From contig NZ_CP041969.1 in assembly GCF_014107495.1 (NCBI RefSeq), forward strand, positions 3,018,501 to 3,082,500: a DNA stretch of 64,000 bases, given 5' to 3'. A program made the translations under genes and the position numbers. The notes beneath the pieces were generated by a model. That model worked only from the letters and a program-made list of their open reading frames with translations, had not been told where the DNA came from and did no database searches. Source of the stretch: Cohnella cholangitidis. GTDB lineage: Bacteria > Bacillota > Bacilli > Paenibacillales > Paenibacillaceae. Below, piece by piece: positions 1 to 8,236 of the stretch (the first letter of the stretch is position 1; each line of letters starts with the position of its first letter).

Positions 1-13
1 ATATTCTGCTCAT

Positions 14-42
14 TTGACACCTCCCCTGGTTTTAGATATAAT
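14..42 (+). promoter_or_regulatory. Sigma-A promoter of veg
   Basis: The sequence has TTGACA at 14-19, a 17-bp spacer and TATAAT at 37-42, so both hexamers and the spacing are ideal. The veg promoter of B. subtilis is known as a very strong sigma-A promoter, so this fits the gene that follows. Confidence 0.93.
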
Positions 43-69
43 TTACAGGGAAAGAGGTGGTAGTGGATC

Positions 70-345
70 ATGGCTAAAAACGCTCTTCTAGAGATCAAAC
101 GAAGCCTGGAACCGCATGTCGGCTCCAAAATCATGCTCCGCGCCAACGGTGGACGACGCAAGACCATCGAACGCACGGGGGTATTGGAAGAAATCTACCC
201 ATCGGTTTTCATTGTTAAACTGGATCAGGAACAGCACGCGTTTAAGCGGGTTTCGTACAGTTACGCTGATATTTTGACTGAATCCGTGGAAGTTATGCTG
301 TGCAATGACGATGGCCAGGTTCGCATCAATTATTTATCGCACTGA
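70..345 (+). CDS. veg: Veg protein (DUF1021), biofilm/sporulation-associated
   Basis: The 91-residue product matches the small Veg family (usual length about 86 residues), with the conserved start [14 protein letters not shown] and a basic [11 protein letters not shown] stretch near residues 27-37. In B. subtilis Veg is highly transcribed and stimulates biofilm matrix gene expression; its biochemical role is unclear. An AAAGAGGTGG ribosome site precedes the ATG. It is monocistronic here: an ideal sigma-A promoter lies upstream and a hairpin terminator downstream. The position ahead of sspF and ispE is the standard one. Family assignment is confident; function is from the literature. Confidence 0.95.
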   Translation: MAKNALLEIKRSLEPHVGSKIMLRANGGRRKTIERTGVLEEIYPSVFIVKLDQEQHAFKRVSYSYADILTESVEVMLCNDDGQVRINYLSH

Positions 346-359
346 CACGGTTTAATAGT

Positions 360-404
360 ACGGGCAGCATCGCGCTTGGGTTAAAGCGCCGTGCTGCCCG
401 TTTT
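360..404 (+). terminator. Rho-independent terminator of veg
   Basis: ACGGGCAGCA pairs with TGCTGCCCGT across an inner GCGC/GCGC step, followed by TTTT. It separates veg from sspF. Confidence 0.85.
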
Positions 405-434
405 GCATGCATTGGCTTCCTTAAAGGCATCCTA
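404..434 (+). promoter_or_regulatory. Candidate sigma-G promoter of sspF
   Basis: TGCATG at 404-409, an 18-bp gap and CATCCTA at 428-434 resemble the sigma-G pattern (about TGAATA, 17-18 bp, CATACTA). Forespore expression by sigma-G is expected for an SASP gene. The -35 part overlaps the veg terminator tail. Confidence 0.5.
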
Positions 435-482
435 AAGAAGGACTCAACTAGATGATGTCACTTACGCGTAGGAGGCGAAAGG

Positions 483-665
483 ATGAGTCGAAGAAGAGGC
501 GTTATGTCCGAACAGTTCAAAGCCGAGCTGGCCAAGGATTTAGGGTTTTACGGCACGGTACAGCAAGAAGGCTGGGGCGGCATACGAACCAAGGATGCCG
601 GAAACATGGTGAAGCGGGCAATTCAGATCGCCGAACAGGCGGTGTCGAAGCCTCCGCAATCTTAG
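483..665 (+). CDS. sspF: Small acid-soluble spore protein, SspF/alpha-beta type
   Basis: This 60-residue protein carries the alpha/beta SASP signatures ELAKDLGFY (residues 15-23) and [18 protein letters not shown] (about 30-47). Such proteins coat forespore DNA, shift it toward an A-like conformation and protect it from UV and chemicals. The length matches B. subtilis SspF (about 61 residues). The start ATG follows GTAGGAGGCGAAAGG. Transcription is probably from the sigma-G-like promoter just upstream, with its own terminator downstream. The call is confident. Confidence 0.95.
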   Translation: MSRRRGVMSEQFKAELAKDLGFYGTVQQEGWGGIRTKDAGNMVKRAIQIAEQAVSKPPQS

Positions 666-683
666 CTGCGTGAAGGTATCGAG

Positions 684-727
684 GAAGGAGGCGAAGTCCC
701 GATCGGCGGGAATTCGACCTTCTTTTT
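684..727 (+). terminator. Rho-independent terminator of sspF
   Basis: GAAGG pairs with CCTTC and the inner TCCCG pairs with CGGGA across an ATCGG loop, followed by TTTTT. The interior of the stem is imperfect. Confidence 0.7.
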
Positions 728-842
728 CGCATTTATAGACGCTGTTTGTTATAATATGTAAAGGTTTTTTGGGGACTTGCGTCCTGTTATAATAACGATT
801 TAAGGAATCAACAGAATCAGCCCTTTAATATGGGAAGTGGTG

Positions 843-1706
843 ATGAACTTGTCGAAGATCTATGAGAAAGCGCCCGCTAAAATCAATTTGCTGCTGGATG
901 TGCTGCGCAAGCGGGAGGACGGCTTTCATGAAGTTGAAATGATAATGACGATGGTCGACTTGGCCGATCGCTTGGAGATGGAAGAGCTTCCTCGGGATCA
1001 GATCGTGTTGACGAGCCAAGTGGGCTTTATTCCGCTAGATGAGAAGAACCTCGCTTTCCAAGCGGCCAGATTAATGAAAGAGCGCTACGGGGTGAAACGG
1101 GGCGTCTACATTCATTTGGATAAGCAAATACCGGTGGCTGCCGGACTTGCGGGCGGCAGCAGCGATGCCGCGGCGACTCTGAGAGGGCTTAACCGCCTAT
1201 GGAATCTGGAGCTGTCGACGGATGAGCTGGAGTCGTTAGGGGCGGAGCTAGGCTCCGACGTTCCCTTCTGCGTGCGAGGAGGGACCGCATTGGCTCGCGG
1301 ACGCGGAGAGAAGCTGCAAACGATCTCCCCGCCGCCGCAATGTTGGGTTATTCTGGCGAAGCCTCCGATTAACGTATCGACGGCAGACGTATACGGGAAA
1401 TTCCGGGTTAACGAGCTTAAGGAGCATCCGTCCATTCCGGATATGCTGGACGCCTTGTCCCGGCAATCTTTTCCGGATATGTGCGCCTCGCTTGGCAACG
1501 TATTGGAGAGCGTAACGCTTAACCGTTATCCCGAAGTTAAACAAATCAAAGATTGTATGATCAAGGCGGGAGCGGACGGAGTGCTCATGTCCGGAAGCGG
1601 GCCAACCGTATTCGGGCTCGTATCCAAAGAAATCAAGGTTGCCCGGGTATACAATGGCCTAAGAGGCTTCTGTAAAGAAGTATATGTGGTAAGAATGCTA
1701 ACATAA
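843..1706 (+). CDS. ispE: 4-diphosphocytidyl-2-C-methyl-D-erythritol kinase
   Basis: This GHMP-family kinase phosphorylates CDP-ME in the cytosolic MEP pathway for isoprenoids. The N-terminus has [12 protein letters not shown], the GHMP glycine-rich ATP loop is [17 protein letters not shown] (near residues 97-113), and the C-terminus has [11 protein letters not shown]. Length, about 287 residues, is normal. GTG-GTG-ATG lie in frame at 837, 840 and 843; I chose the ATG because it gives the usual short N-terminus, but the ribosome site is weak for all three. It lies between sspF and purR, as in B. subtilis. The 5' region has two TATAAT-like strings without convincing -35 elements. Confidence 0.95.
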   Translation: MNLSKIYEKAPAKINLLLDVLRKREDGFHEVEMIMTMVDLADRLEMEELPRDQIVLTSQVGFIPLDEKNLAFQAARLMKERYGVKRGVYIHLDKQIPVAAGLAGGSSDAAATLRGLNRLWNLELSTDELESLGAELGSDVPFCVRGGTALARGRGEKLQTISPPPQCWVILAKPPINVSTADVYGKFRVNELKEHPSIPDMLDALSRQSFPDMCASLGNVLESVTLNRYPEVKQIKDCMIKAGADGVLMSGSGPTVFGLVSKEIKVARVYNGLRGFCKEVYVVRMLT

Positions 1707-1738
1707 TTGTTGAATCAGGCTGCAGCAAGCCAATCTTC

Positions 1739-1768
1739 TTGAACAAAACCGTATAAAAATGTTATGAT
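1739..1768 (+). promoter_or_regulatory. Sigma-A promoter of purR
   Basis: TTGAAC at 1739-1744 and TATGAT at 1763-1768 are separated by 18 bp, upstream of the GTG start of purR. Confidence 0.65.
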
Positions 1769-1789
1769 ACTCCTAAAATATTCGGATTT
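1745..1789 (+). promoter_or_regulatory. Candidate convergent PurBox pair (PurR autoregulation)
   Basis: The PurBox consensus is AWWWCCGAACWWT. The complement of 1777-1789 reads AAATCCGAATATT, matching 12 of 13 positions. A weaker forward copy, AAAACCGTATAAA, matches 10 of 13 at 1745-1757. The pair faces inward with 19 bp between boxes; known pairs are usually about 16-17 bp apart. The sites overlap the putative purR promoter, so PurR could control its own gene. Confidence 0.45.
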
Positions 1790-1807
1790 TGGACGGGAGA
1801 GGGGAAC

Positions 1808-2635
1808 GTGAAGAAATTGAAACGAAGCGCTAGGCTCGTGGAAATGACGCAATACTTATTGGCCCGTCCTCATACGTTAATTTCTCTGACAGCATTTGCC
1901 GAGCGTTATCAGTCGGCCAAGTCGTCTATTAGCGAGGATTTGGCGATTATTAAAGAGGTATTCGAGGACGACGGAATCGGGGAACTGAATACGTTAGCCG
2001 GGGCGGCAGGGGGCGTGCGTTTCGTTCCGAAGTGCCGCAAGGATCAAGCCCTGGAGAAAATGGGTTCGATCTGCCGCGAATTAGAGCAGCCGGACCGGTT
2101 GCTTCCGGGCGGTTATTTATATATGACGGACCTGTTGGGACAGCCTGCGATGATGCAAGAGGTTGGCCGGATGTTCGCCACGGCGTTCGCGGATCGGAAT
2201 ATCGACGTCATCATGACGGTAGAGACGAAAGGTATACCGCTGGCTCATGCCACCGCGCAATACTTGAATCTGCCGGTCGTGATCGTTCGCCGCGACCATA
2301 AGGTTACCGAAGGCTCTGCCGTAAGCATTAACTATGTCTCGGGCTCGACCAAACGAATTCAGACGATGTCTCTGGCACGCCGAGCGCTTAAGGAAGAGTC
2401 GCGCGTACTTATTATCGACGACTTCATGAAAGCCGGAGGAACGATACAAGGAATGGTCGATTTGCTGTATGAATTCCGTGCAGTCGTTGCCGGGGTAGGG
2501 GTATTCGTGGAATCGGGCGAGATCGATAGCGAAGAGCGGTTGCTTCATGACTACGTATCGCTTGCCCGCTTAACGGAAGTGGATCTGAAAACCCGTCAAA
2601 TTAACGTGCAGCCAGGCAACTTTTTTCTGAAATAA
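1808..2635 (+). CDS. purR: Purine operon repressor PurR
   Basis: The 275-residue protein has an N-terminal winged helix (about 1-75) and a phosphoribosyltransferase-like domain with the PRPP-binding motif VLIIDDFMKAGGT (about 199-211). PurR represses purine synthesis and transport genes in Bacillus; PRPP relieves repression. It starts at GTG 1808 after GGACGGGAGAGGGG. The gene lies directly before ridA (yabJ), the order seen in B. subtilis, where YabJ affects PurR function. A PurBox-like pair overlaps its own promoter. Confident. Confidence 0.95.
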   Translation: MKKLKRSARLVEMTQYLLARPHTLISLTAFAERYQSAKSSISEDLAIIKEVFEDDGIGELNTLAGAAGGVRFVPKCRKDQALEKMGSICRELEQPDRLLPGGYLYMTDLLGQPAMMQEVGRMFATAFADRNIDVIMTVETKGIPLAHATAQYLNLPVVIVRRDHKVTEGSAVSINYVSGSTKRIQTMSLARRALKEESRVLIIDDFMKAGGTIQGMVDLLYEFRAVVAGVGVFVESGEIDSEERLLHDYVSLARLTEVDLKTRQINVQPGNFFLK

Positions 2636-2662
2636 GGTTACGTACAATTGGAGGAAAAGATT

Positions 2663-3061
2663 ATGGCGCTCAAAATCGTCTCAACATCCGAAGCACCTGC
2701 GGCTATCGGGCCGTACGCGCAGGCCGTACGCGCGGGCAATTTATTGTATACCTCCGGGCAGATTCCGCTCACTCCCGCCGGCGAGCTCGTAGTCGGAACG
2801 ATTCAGGAACAAACGCATCAAGTATTAACCAATTTGAAGGCGGTATTGGCGGCTGAAGGAGCAGGGTTCCGGGACGTCATCAAAACGACCGTTTTCTTGA
2901 AGGACATGAATCAATTTACGGAGTTCAATTCGGTGTATGCATCGTACTTCGGAGACCATACTCCAGCCCGTTCAACCGTAGAAGTGGCAAGGCTTCCGAA
3001 GGATGTTCTTGTCGAAATAGAATTGATCGCGGCGATATCTGTCGAAACTGTCAGGAATTAA
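2663..3061 (+). CDS. ridA: RidA/YjgF-YER057c-UK114 family enamine/imine deaminase
   Basis: This 132-residue RidA family protein (B. subtilis YabJ) hydrolyses reactive 2-aminoacrylate-type enamines. Visible family motifs are AIGPYAQAV near the N-terminus, LYTSGQIPL, and the C-terminal [22 protein letters not shown] containing the conserved arginine. An upstream in-frame TTG at 2648 overlaps the GGAGG ribosome site, so the ATG at 2663 is the real start. It follows purR by 27 bp and is probably cotranscribed with it. The downstream gap holds the sigma-H promoter of spoVG. Confidence 0.95.
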   Translation: MALKIVSTSEAPAAIGPYAQAVRAGNLLYTSGQIPLTPAGELVVGTIQEQTHQVLTNLKAVLAAEGAGFRDVIKTTVFLKDMNQFTEFNSVYASYFGDHTPARSTVEVARLPKDVLVEIELIAAISVETVRN

Positions 3062-3101
3062 AAAATTATTTCAAATTTAGCAGTTGTTTTTCCATATTTA
3101 A

Positions 3102-3130
3102 GAAGGAATTTGCCCTGATTTGTGGAATAT
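3102..3130 (+). promoter_or_regulatory. Sigma-H promoter of spoVG
   Basis: GAAGGAATT at 3102-3110 fits RNAGGAWWW and GTGGAATAT at 3122-3130 fits RNNGAATWW, with 11 bp between. This matches the sigma-H consensus at every specified base; spoVG is a classical sigma-H target. Confidence 0.88.
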
Positions 3131-3170
3131 TACACCAAGTCTTTCTGATGGACAAAGGTGGTGAACACAG

Positions 3171-3455
3171 GTGCAAATTACAGACGTGAGACTCCGCCGC
3201 GTCAATTCGGAGGGGCGCATGAAAGCCATTGCTTCAATCACGATCGATAACGAATTCGTCGTACACGACATTCGCGTTATCGACGGAAACAATGGAATGT
3301 TCGTCGCTATGCCGAGTAAACGGACTCCGGATGGAGAATTTCGGGATATCGCTCATCCGATTTCTTCTGGTACACGCGAGAAGATTCAAGCTGCAGTATT
3401 GGCTGAATACGAGCGAGCCGCGCAAGAAGAAGAAGTTATGGTCGAAGGGGCATAA
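3171..3455 (+). CDS. spoVG: Septation regulator / RNA-binding protein SpoVG
   Basis: The 94-residue product is a typical SpoVG: it begins [19 protein letters not shown], contains the conserved [12 protein letters not shown] and [15 protein letters not shown], and ends in an acidic tail. SpoVG binds nucleic acid and affects asymmetric septation and sporulation; in other Firmicutes it influences virulence and capsule genes. Translation starts at GTG 3171 after AAAGGTGGTGAACAC. Transcription is predicted from the sigma-H promoter 40 bp upstream, and a terminator follows, so it is probably a single-gene unit. Confidence 0.96.
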   Translation: MQITDVRLRRVNSEGRMKAIASITIDNEFVVHDIRVIDGNNGMFVAMPSKRTPDGEFRDIAHPISSGTREKIQAAVLAEYERAAQEEEVMVEGA

Positions 3456-3467
3456 TAGTGAAAATCG

Positions 3468-3494
3468 AAAAGAGGGCCCACGAGGCTCTCTTTT
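3468..3494 (+). terminator. Terminator between spoVG and glmU
   Basis: AAAAGAG...GGCC pairs with GGC...CTCTTTT around a CACGA loop. The A-tract and T-tract make it look bidirectional in form, although no opposing gene is present. Confidence 0.8.
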
Positions 3495-3573
3495 CATTTA
3501 CCCGAGAATGAGCTATGATTCTGGTGATGTTTAAATGATCTGGAGTCGCAAAGGAAAGGGGCTTATTTACCCG

Positions 3574-4971
3574 ATGAAGAAGATGGCGATCGTGCTTGCG
3601 GCGGGACAGGGCAAGCGCATGAAATCGAAACTATATAAGGTGTTGCATTCCGTATGCGGGAAGCCGATGGTCGGTCACGTATTGGATGCGGTTCGCGGAG
3701 CTTCCTGCGAGCGTTCCGTCGTAATCGTGGGCCATGGGGCAGAGGTCGTTAAAAGCACGTTAGGAGACACGGTGGAGTATGCTTTGCAGTCGGAGCAGCT
3801 CGGCACCGGGCATGCCGTTCTGCAAGCGGCGCCGCTGCTTGAGAATGAAGAAGGCGTAACGGTCGTGATCTGCGGGGACACTCCTCTTGTGCGCCAGGAA
3901 ACGATAGAAGCGATGATCGACCTTCATACCAAGCAGGGGGCAGCCGCTACGATCCTGACGGCCGATTTAAGCGACCCTGCGGGTTACGGCCGTATCGTAC
4001 GAGGTGCGGATAACAGCGTTCTTCGTATCGTAGAGCATAAAGACTGTACGCCGGAAGAAGCCGCCATTAAGGAAATTAATACCGGCACGTATTGTTTCGA
4101 TAACCGGAAGTTATTCCAAGCGTTGGCGCAAGTGACGAACGATAATGCCCAAGGCGAATATTACTTGCCGGACGTAATCGGAATCTTGCAACGGGACGGC
4201 GATGCCATCGTTGCTTGTTTGGTGGAGGATCCGGCGGAAGCGATCGGAGTTAACGACCGGATAGCGCTTGGAGAGGCGGAACGCCTCATGAGATTGCGGA
4301 TTAATAAGGGCCACCAGGTGAATGGCGTGACCTTCATCGATGCCGAGCATACGTATATCGAAGCGAACGTGAAGATCGGTTCGGATACGATTCTTTACCC
4401 TGGCACGGTGCTTCGCGGCCAAACGACGATCGGCGCCGACTGCGTGATCGGGCCTTCGACCGAATTGACGGATACGGTAGTCGGAGATAGCGCCATGATC
4501 CGCCAGACGGTCGCCGAAGGGGCGGAAATCGGGGACGAATGCAACGTAGGGCCGTTCGCATACTTGCGCCCGGGAACTAAGCTGGGACATCATGTGAAAA
4601 TCGGAGATTTCGTGGAGATTAAGAATACGGTTATCGGAGAACATAGCAAAGTACCTCATTTAAGCTATGTAGGTGATGCTATCGTCGGATCTAACGTAAA
4701 TATCGGTTGCGGAGCGATTACGGCTAATTACGACGGGTATAATAAATCGAAGACCGAAATCGGCGACAACGTCTTCGTCGGCAGCAATGTTAATCTCATT
4801 GCTCCGCTCAAGATCGGCGCCGGAGCTTATATCGTAGCAGGATCTACCATTACGCAAAACATTGCGGACAACGATCTGGCTATCGCTCGCGAGCGACAAG
4901 TGAATAAGCCGGGGTACGCGGAGAAAATTCGCGCGCGCGCTAAGTCCAAGAAGGAAAGAGAAACCGAATAA
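3574..4971 (+). CDS. glmU: Bifunctional UDP-GlcNAc pyrophosphorylase / glucosamine-1-phosphate N-acetyltransferase
   Basis: GlmU makes UDP-GlcNAc for peptidoglycan and teichoic acids. The N-terminal nucleotidyltransferase half shows [13 protein letters not shown] and GDTPLV; the C-terminal left-handed beta-helix has hexapeptide repeats and the acetyltransferase features [20 protein letters not shown] and GAITANYDG. The 465-residue length is normal. An ATG at 3535 is in frame but would add 13 unconserved residues and has no ribosome site, so [11 protein letters not shown] at 3574 is preferred; AAAGGAAAGGGG lies upstream at somewhat long spacing. It is followed 17 bp later by prs, probably as one operon. 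Confidence 0.96.
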   Translation: MKKMAIVLAAGQGKRMKSKLYKVLHSVCGKPMVGHVLDAVRGASCERSVVIVGHGAEVVKSTLGDTVEYALQSEQLGTGHAVLQAAPLLENEEGVTVVICGDTPLVRQETIEAMIDLHTKQGAAATILTADLSDPAGYGRIVRGADNSVLRIVEHKDCTPEEAAIKEINTGTYCFDNRKLFQALAQVTNDNAQGEYYLPDVIGILQRDGDAIVACLVEDPAEAIGVNDRIALGEAERLMRLRINKGHQVNGVTFIDAEHTYIEANVKIGSDTILYPGTVLRGQTTIGADCVIGPSTELTDTVVGDSAMIRQTVAEGAEIGDECNVGPFAYLRPGTKLGHHVKIGDFVEIKNTVIGEHSKVPHLSYVGDAIVGSNVNIGCGAITANYDGYNKSKTEIGDNVFVGSNVNLIAPLKIGAGAYIVAGSTITQNIADNDLAIARERQVNKPGYAEKIRARAKSKKERETE

Positions 4972-4988
4972 ACAAAGGCGGTTATGCG

Positions 4989-5945
4989 ATGGCCTATTCG
5001 GATCCAACATTAAAACTGTTTTCCTGCAGCTCGAATCCCGAGCTGGCGAAGGCGATCGCCGGCCATATCGGTCTCGAGCTCGGGAATGCTGAAATGAGCC
5101 GGTTTAGCGATGGGGAAATTCACATTCGGCTCGATGACAGCGTCAGAGGCAGTGACGTATATGTTATCCAGTCGACGTCCGCCCCCGTTAACGACCATCT
5201 GATCGAGCTTCTGGTCATGGTGGATGCGCTTAAACGGGCATCGGCCAAGACGATTAATGTCGTGATGCCCTATTACGGTTACGCGCGCCAGGATCGCAAG
5301 GCGCGTTCTCGCGATCCGATCACGGCGAAGCTCGTCGCCAATCTGATCGAAACCGCCGGGGCGCATCGCGTAATCGCAATGGACTTGCATGCGATGCAAA
5401 TTCAAGGCTTTTTCGATATTCCCGTGGATCACTTGCTGGGCGTTCCCATTTTGGGGGATTATTTTCAAAGCAAAAAGCTGAACTCTCCCGTTGTCGTATC
5501 GCCGGACCATGGAGGGGTTGTTCGGGCGCGCAGATTAGCGGATACGCTGCAAGCGCCGCTGGCGATTATCGATAAGCGCAGACCCGAGCCCAACGTCGTA
5601 GAAGTGATGAACATCATCGGGGATGTGTCCGGTCGAACGGCCATTCTGATCGATGATATTATCGATACGGCGGGCACGATCGCGTTAGCGGCCAATGCGC
5701 TTAAGAAAGCCGGGGCGGCGGATATTTACGCTTGTTGTACGCATCCGGTGCTCTCCGGTCCCGCTATCGAGCGTCTCGCGGCCTCTCCGATCCTCGAGAT
5801 TGTCGTAACGGACACGATTCCTCTTCGGCAGCCTTGCAACACGGACAAGGTCAAGGTACTTTCCGTGGCGCCGTTAATTGCGGAAGCGATTGTTCGAATT
5901 CACGAGCAACAGTCGATCAGCAAACTGTTCGAGCCTCATATTTAA
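4989..5945 (+). CDS. prs: Ribose-phosphate diphosphokinase (PRPP synthetase)
   Basis: PRPP synthetase converts ribose 5-phosphate and ATP to PRPP for purine, pyrimidine, NAD, histidine and tryptophan synthesis. The 318-residue protein has the class I landmarks [16 protein letters not shown], the catalytic-loop region [30 protein letters not shown] and the PRPP motif [13 protein letters not shown]. It sits 17 bp after glmU with a GGCGG-type ribosome site, and precedes ctc, as in B. subtilis. Its product is the signal that antagonises PurR, encoded nearby. Confidence 0.97.
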   Translation: MAYSDPTLKLFSCSSNPELAKAIAGHIGLELGNAEMSRFSDGEIHIRLDDSVRGSDVYVIQSTSAPVNDHLIELLVMVDALKRASAKTINVVMPYYGYARQDRKARSRDPITAKLVANLIETAGAHRVIAMDLHAMQIQGFFDIPVDHLLGVPILGDYFQSKKLNSPVVVSPDHGGVVRARRLADTLQAPLAIIDKRRPEPNVVEVMNIIGDVSGRTAILIDDIIDTAGTIALAANALKKAGAADIYACCTHPVLSGPAIERLAASPILEIVVTDTIPLRQPCNTDKVKVLSVAPLIAEAIVRIHEQQSISKLFEPHI

Positions 5946-6007
5946 TGTTTAATGACCTCCTTCAAAGGGTAAAACAAGGTTAGACGTACTTGAGGAGGTA
6001 TTCAGGA

Positions 6008-6652
6008 ATGAGCGCAACGTTACAGGTACAAGCACGAGAGACATCGACCAAAGGCGATTTAAAACGCATTCGCAACTCCGGTCATATTCCGGGCGTTGTT
6101 TACGGTAAAGGTTTAGAAGGTTCTTCGAGGATAACGATAGATGCCAAGGATTTGGCGGCTCTGCTGAGAAGCCAATCCAACGCCGTCATAGATATGGACA
6201 TCCCTTCGTTGGGCAAGCAACCGGTCATGCTGTCGGAGCTGCAACGGGATCCGATATCCCGCCAAATCCTGCATATCGATTTTCATCGCATCGATCTCAA
6301 CCAGAAGGTCTCGACTACGGCGCGTTTGGACATTACGGGGGTATCCCCTGGGGAAAAAGAAGGCGGAATGCTCCAACTCATCGTTCATGAAATCGAGATC
6401 GAGTGTTATCCGAAGGATATTCCCGATTCCATAGCCGCCGATGTGAGCCGATTAGAGATGGGCGATCATCTGACGATAGGGGAATTGAATCTGCCTAACG
6501 GGGTAGAAACGACTCAAGACCCGGAAATGGTCATAGTAGCCGTTCTCGCTCCGCAGAAAGAACGTACGGAAGAGGAATTGGAAGCTCTTGACGACAAAGC
6601 CGAGGAAGACCGCAAGCATTCGGAAGCGGCGACGGCAGTCGAAAAAGGTTAA
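6008..6652 (+). CDS. rplY: 50S ribosomal protein bL25 / general stress protein Ctc
   Basis: The 214-residue protein is the long CTC form of bL25: an N-terminal 5S rRNA-binding domain (about 1-92, with LKRIRNSGHIPGVVYGKG) plus the C-terminal TL5 beta-domain and an acidic tail. It binds 5S rRNA in the large subunit. The chosen ATG at 6008 follows GAGGAGG at 5994; the in-frame TTG at 5990 lies at the ribosome site. In B. subtilis ctc is induced by sigma-B; I did not identify such a promoter here. A strong terminator follows. Confidence 0.95.
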   Translation: MSATLQVQARETSTKGDLKRIRNSGHIPGVVYGKGLEGSSRITIDAKDLAALLRSQSNAVIDMDIPSLGKQPVMLSELQRDPISRQILHIDFHRIDLNQKVSTTARLDITGVSPGEKEGGMLQLIVHEIEIECYPKDIPDSIAADVSRLEMGDHLTIGELNLPNGVETTQDPEMVIVAVLAPQKERTEEELEALDDKAEEDRKHSEAATAVEKG

Positions 6653-6660
6653 ACCGAATT

Positions 6661-6698
6661 GAAAGGGGCCGCGCTGCGGAAGCGCGGCCCCTTTCAGG
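6661..6698. terminator. Strong hairpin terminator after ctc
   Basis: GAAAGGGGCCGCGCT pairs with AGCGCGGCCCCTTTC over 15 bp around a 5-base loop. The T-tract is short (TTTC). It separates ctc from a minus-strand gene that converges on it and could serve both strands. Confidence 0.82.
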
Positions 6699-6708
6699 TT
6701 ATGCGGCG

Positions 6709-6909
6709 TTAGTATCCGGGACGGGACACGAAGGTAAATTGCTTGCGATTGTAGAAAATATTGTTGACCTGAACGAATTCTTTGCCATAATATTCGATGA
6801 ACCCGATATCGCTGTGTCGCTGCCCGCAGTAGATTTGCACTGGAACCTCCGAGGACATATGATCTAGGAAATGCCGATCATCATAGAGCATTTGGCCGTT
6901 CATGTACAC
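6709..6909 (-). CDS. Conserved-looking hypothetical protein, 66 residues
   Basis: This is the only minus-strand gene I support. The complement shows GAGGTG five bases before the ATG at 6909, and the ORF fills the gap between the ctc terminator and pth. The product is aromatic-rich and charged (YDDRHFLDHM, GFIEYYGKEFVQVNN) with no signal peptide, membrane segment or motif that I recognise. It ends facing ctc, with the shared strong hairpin between them. Composition is protein-like rather than a shadow, since nothing is encoded opposite. Function unknown. Confidence 0.6.
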   Translation of the reverse strand: MYMNGQMLYDDRHFLDHMSSEVPVQIYCGQRHSDIGFIEYYGKEFVQVNNIFYNRKQFTFVSRPGY

Positions 6910-7032
6910 CTCAATTACCCCCTCTTTCTTTATGGACTATGTATTGATTAGGACACATGAAGGGCAAAATTCGTTGCATCAATTAAAAATTTTTTTATCT
7001 GTATCGCTACAAGATGGAGGATGAATAACGTT

Positions 7033-7599
7033 ATGCGTTGGATTGTCGGACTAGGAAATCCAGGCTCCAATTATGCTCAGACGCGTCACAATGCCGGATT
7101 CATGGTCATTGACGAGATGGCCCGCCGGCTGAACGTCGAGGTCGGCACGCAGAAGTGCAAGGCTCTGGTCGGGGAAGCGCGCGTGGGGGACATGAAAGTG
7201 GCATTGCTGAAGCCCATGACTTATATGAACTTGTCGGGCGAGTCGCTGCGCGCATTTATGGATTACTATAAAGTAAAGCTTGAGGACTTGATCGTCGTGT
7301 ATGACGATCTCGATACCGAGGTTGGCCGCATTCGCCTAAGGTACCAGGGAAGCCCGGGGGGCCACAACGGCATCAAATCGATTATTCAGCATATGGGCAC
7401 CCAGAACTTTAACCGGGTTCGGGTAGGCATTTCGCGGCCACAGCCGGGGATGGTTATTTCCGATTACGTGCTATCGAATTTCGCCAAATCGGAGCAAGCC
7501 GACCTGCGCAAATCCGTGGAGGACGCTTGCGACGCGATCGAGTTCGCCTTAAGCCATTCCTTCGAGCAAACGATGGCCAAGTACAATGCCAAAGGCTGA
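7033..7599 (+). CDS. pth: Peptidyl-tRNA hydrolase
   Basis: Pth releases tRNA from prematurely dropped peptidyl-tRNA. The 188-residue protein begins MRWIVGLGNPG and has the catalytic-region residues NTRHN-type (QTRHNAGF, with the catalytic His), KPMTYMNLSG and DDLD, plus GGHNGIKSI. An ATG at 7021 is in frame but touches the GGAGG ribosome site, so 7033 is the likelier start, with somewhat long spacing. It corresponds to spoVC of B. subtilis and precedes fin and mfd in the same order. Confidence 0.96.
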   Translation: MRWIVGLGNPGSNYAQTRHNAGFMVIDEMARRLNVEVGTQKCKALVGEARVGDMKVALLKPMTYMNLSGESLRAFMDYYKVKLEDLIVVYDDLDTEVGRIRLRYQGSPGGHNGIKSIIQHMGTQNFNRVRVGISRPQPGMVISDYVLSNFAKSEQADLRKSVEDACDAIEFALSHSFEQTMAKYNAKG

Positions 7600-7679
7600 T
7601 ACGCTTAAAAAAGGCACTTTGCGGGAATACTGGAGAAGGAAGCGGGAAGCCGCATAACCTTACTTCAGGAGGCATACAT

Positions 7680-7910
7680 ATGGCTGTAAACTATATTTGC
7701 CGACATTGCAGCATGTCGCTTGGACGGTTCGAGAACGCGGATGTCCCGGAGTATAAGTTGGGCCTGCATTTCTTGACCCCCGAAGAGCGAAAGCGTATAA
7801 TAGCGTATAATTCCAACGGGGACGTGACCGTACGGGTAATATGCGATTATTGCAGCCAGACTTTGGATGCCCACCCGGAATTGGCTTTGTTGAGCAATCC
7901 ATTGCAATGA
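7680..7910 (+). CDS. fin: Anti-sigma-F factor Fin
   Basis: The 76-residue protein matches Fin (YabK), which helps switch the forespore from sigma-F to sigma-G by binding and inhibiting sigma-F. It has two Cys pairs that suggest a zinc site, CRHC (residues 7-10) and CDYC (about 57-60), and the family phrase LGLHFLTPEERKRII. The ATG at 7680 follows TTCAGGAGG; a longer in-frame extension upstream overlaps pth and is not credible. Location between pth and mfd is canonical. A terminator follows. Confidence 0.93.
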   Translation: MAVNYICRHCSMSLGRFENADVPEYKLGLHFLTPEERKRIIAYNSNGDVTVRVICDYCSQTLDAHPELALLSNPLQ

Positions 7911-7940
7911 ACGCTGAAGCATCACGTTCCGACATCCTCA

Positions 7941-7972
7941 AGGAGTCCTTGGCATGTGCCGGGGCTTTTTTT
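7941..7972 (+). terminator. Terminator of fin
   Basis: GTCCTTGGCA pairs, with two wobbles, to TGCCGGGGC around a TG loop and is followed by seven T residues. Confidence 0.75.
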
Positions 7973-8236
7973 GAACGTTACAGAAAGTTTGACTACGCTA
8001 AAGCATGAAAGCGGAAGAAAATTTTCTGTACCTGGGAAAACTTCCGTTAAATCGCGGTCGCTCATCCTTGGGGAACATCGATAGAAGTTTTTCTTACGAT
8101 ACTGCAGAGCGAATTTACGTAAGGAACATCGGTTTGGCCGTCCTCTCTACAACAACCCTGCGATCCGCGTTACGTCGCATGTTGTTCGTTGGAGTCAGGG
8201 GAGGCTGACCCGTGTGTATCGGAGAGGGGAAATGCC
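7973..8236. other. Gap between fin terminator and mfd
   Basis: I find no convincing gene, RNA or promoter with both hexamers here. A 67-codon ORF at 8005-8208 has no ribosome site and an unremarkable sequence. The mfd ribosome site GGAGAGGGG lies at the end of the gap (8221-8229). Confidence 0.5.

Noticed and set aside
452..673. 73-codon + strand ORF overlapping sspF in another frame
   Set aside because: It covers a clear SASP gene and its codons are the out-of-frame shadow of it.
8005..8208. 67-codon ORF between fin and mfd
   Set aside because: No ribosome site, no recognisable sequence and no promoter; nothing supports translation.
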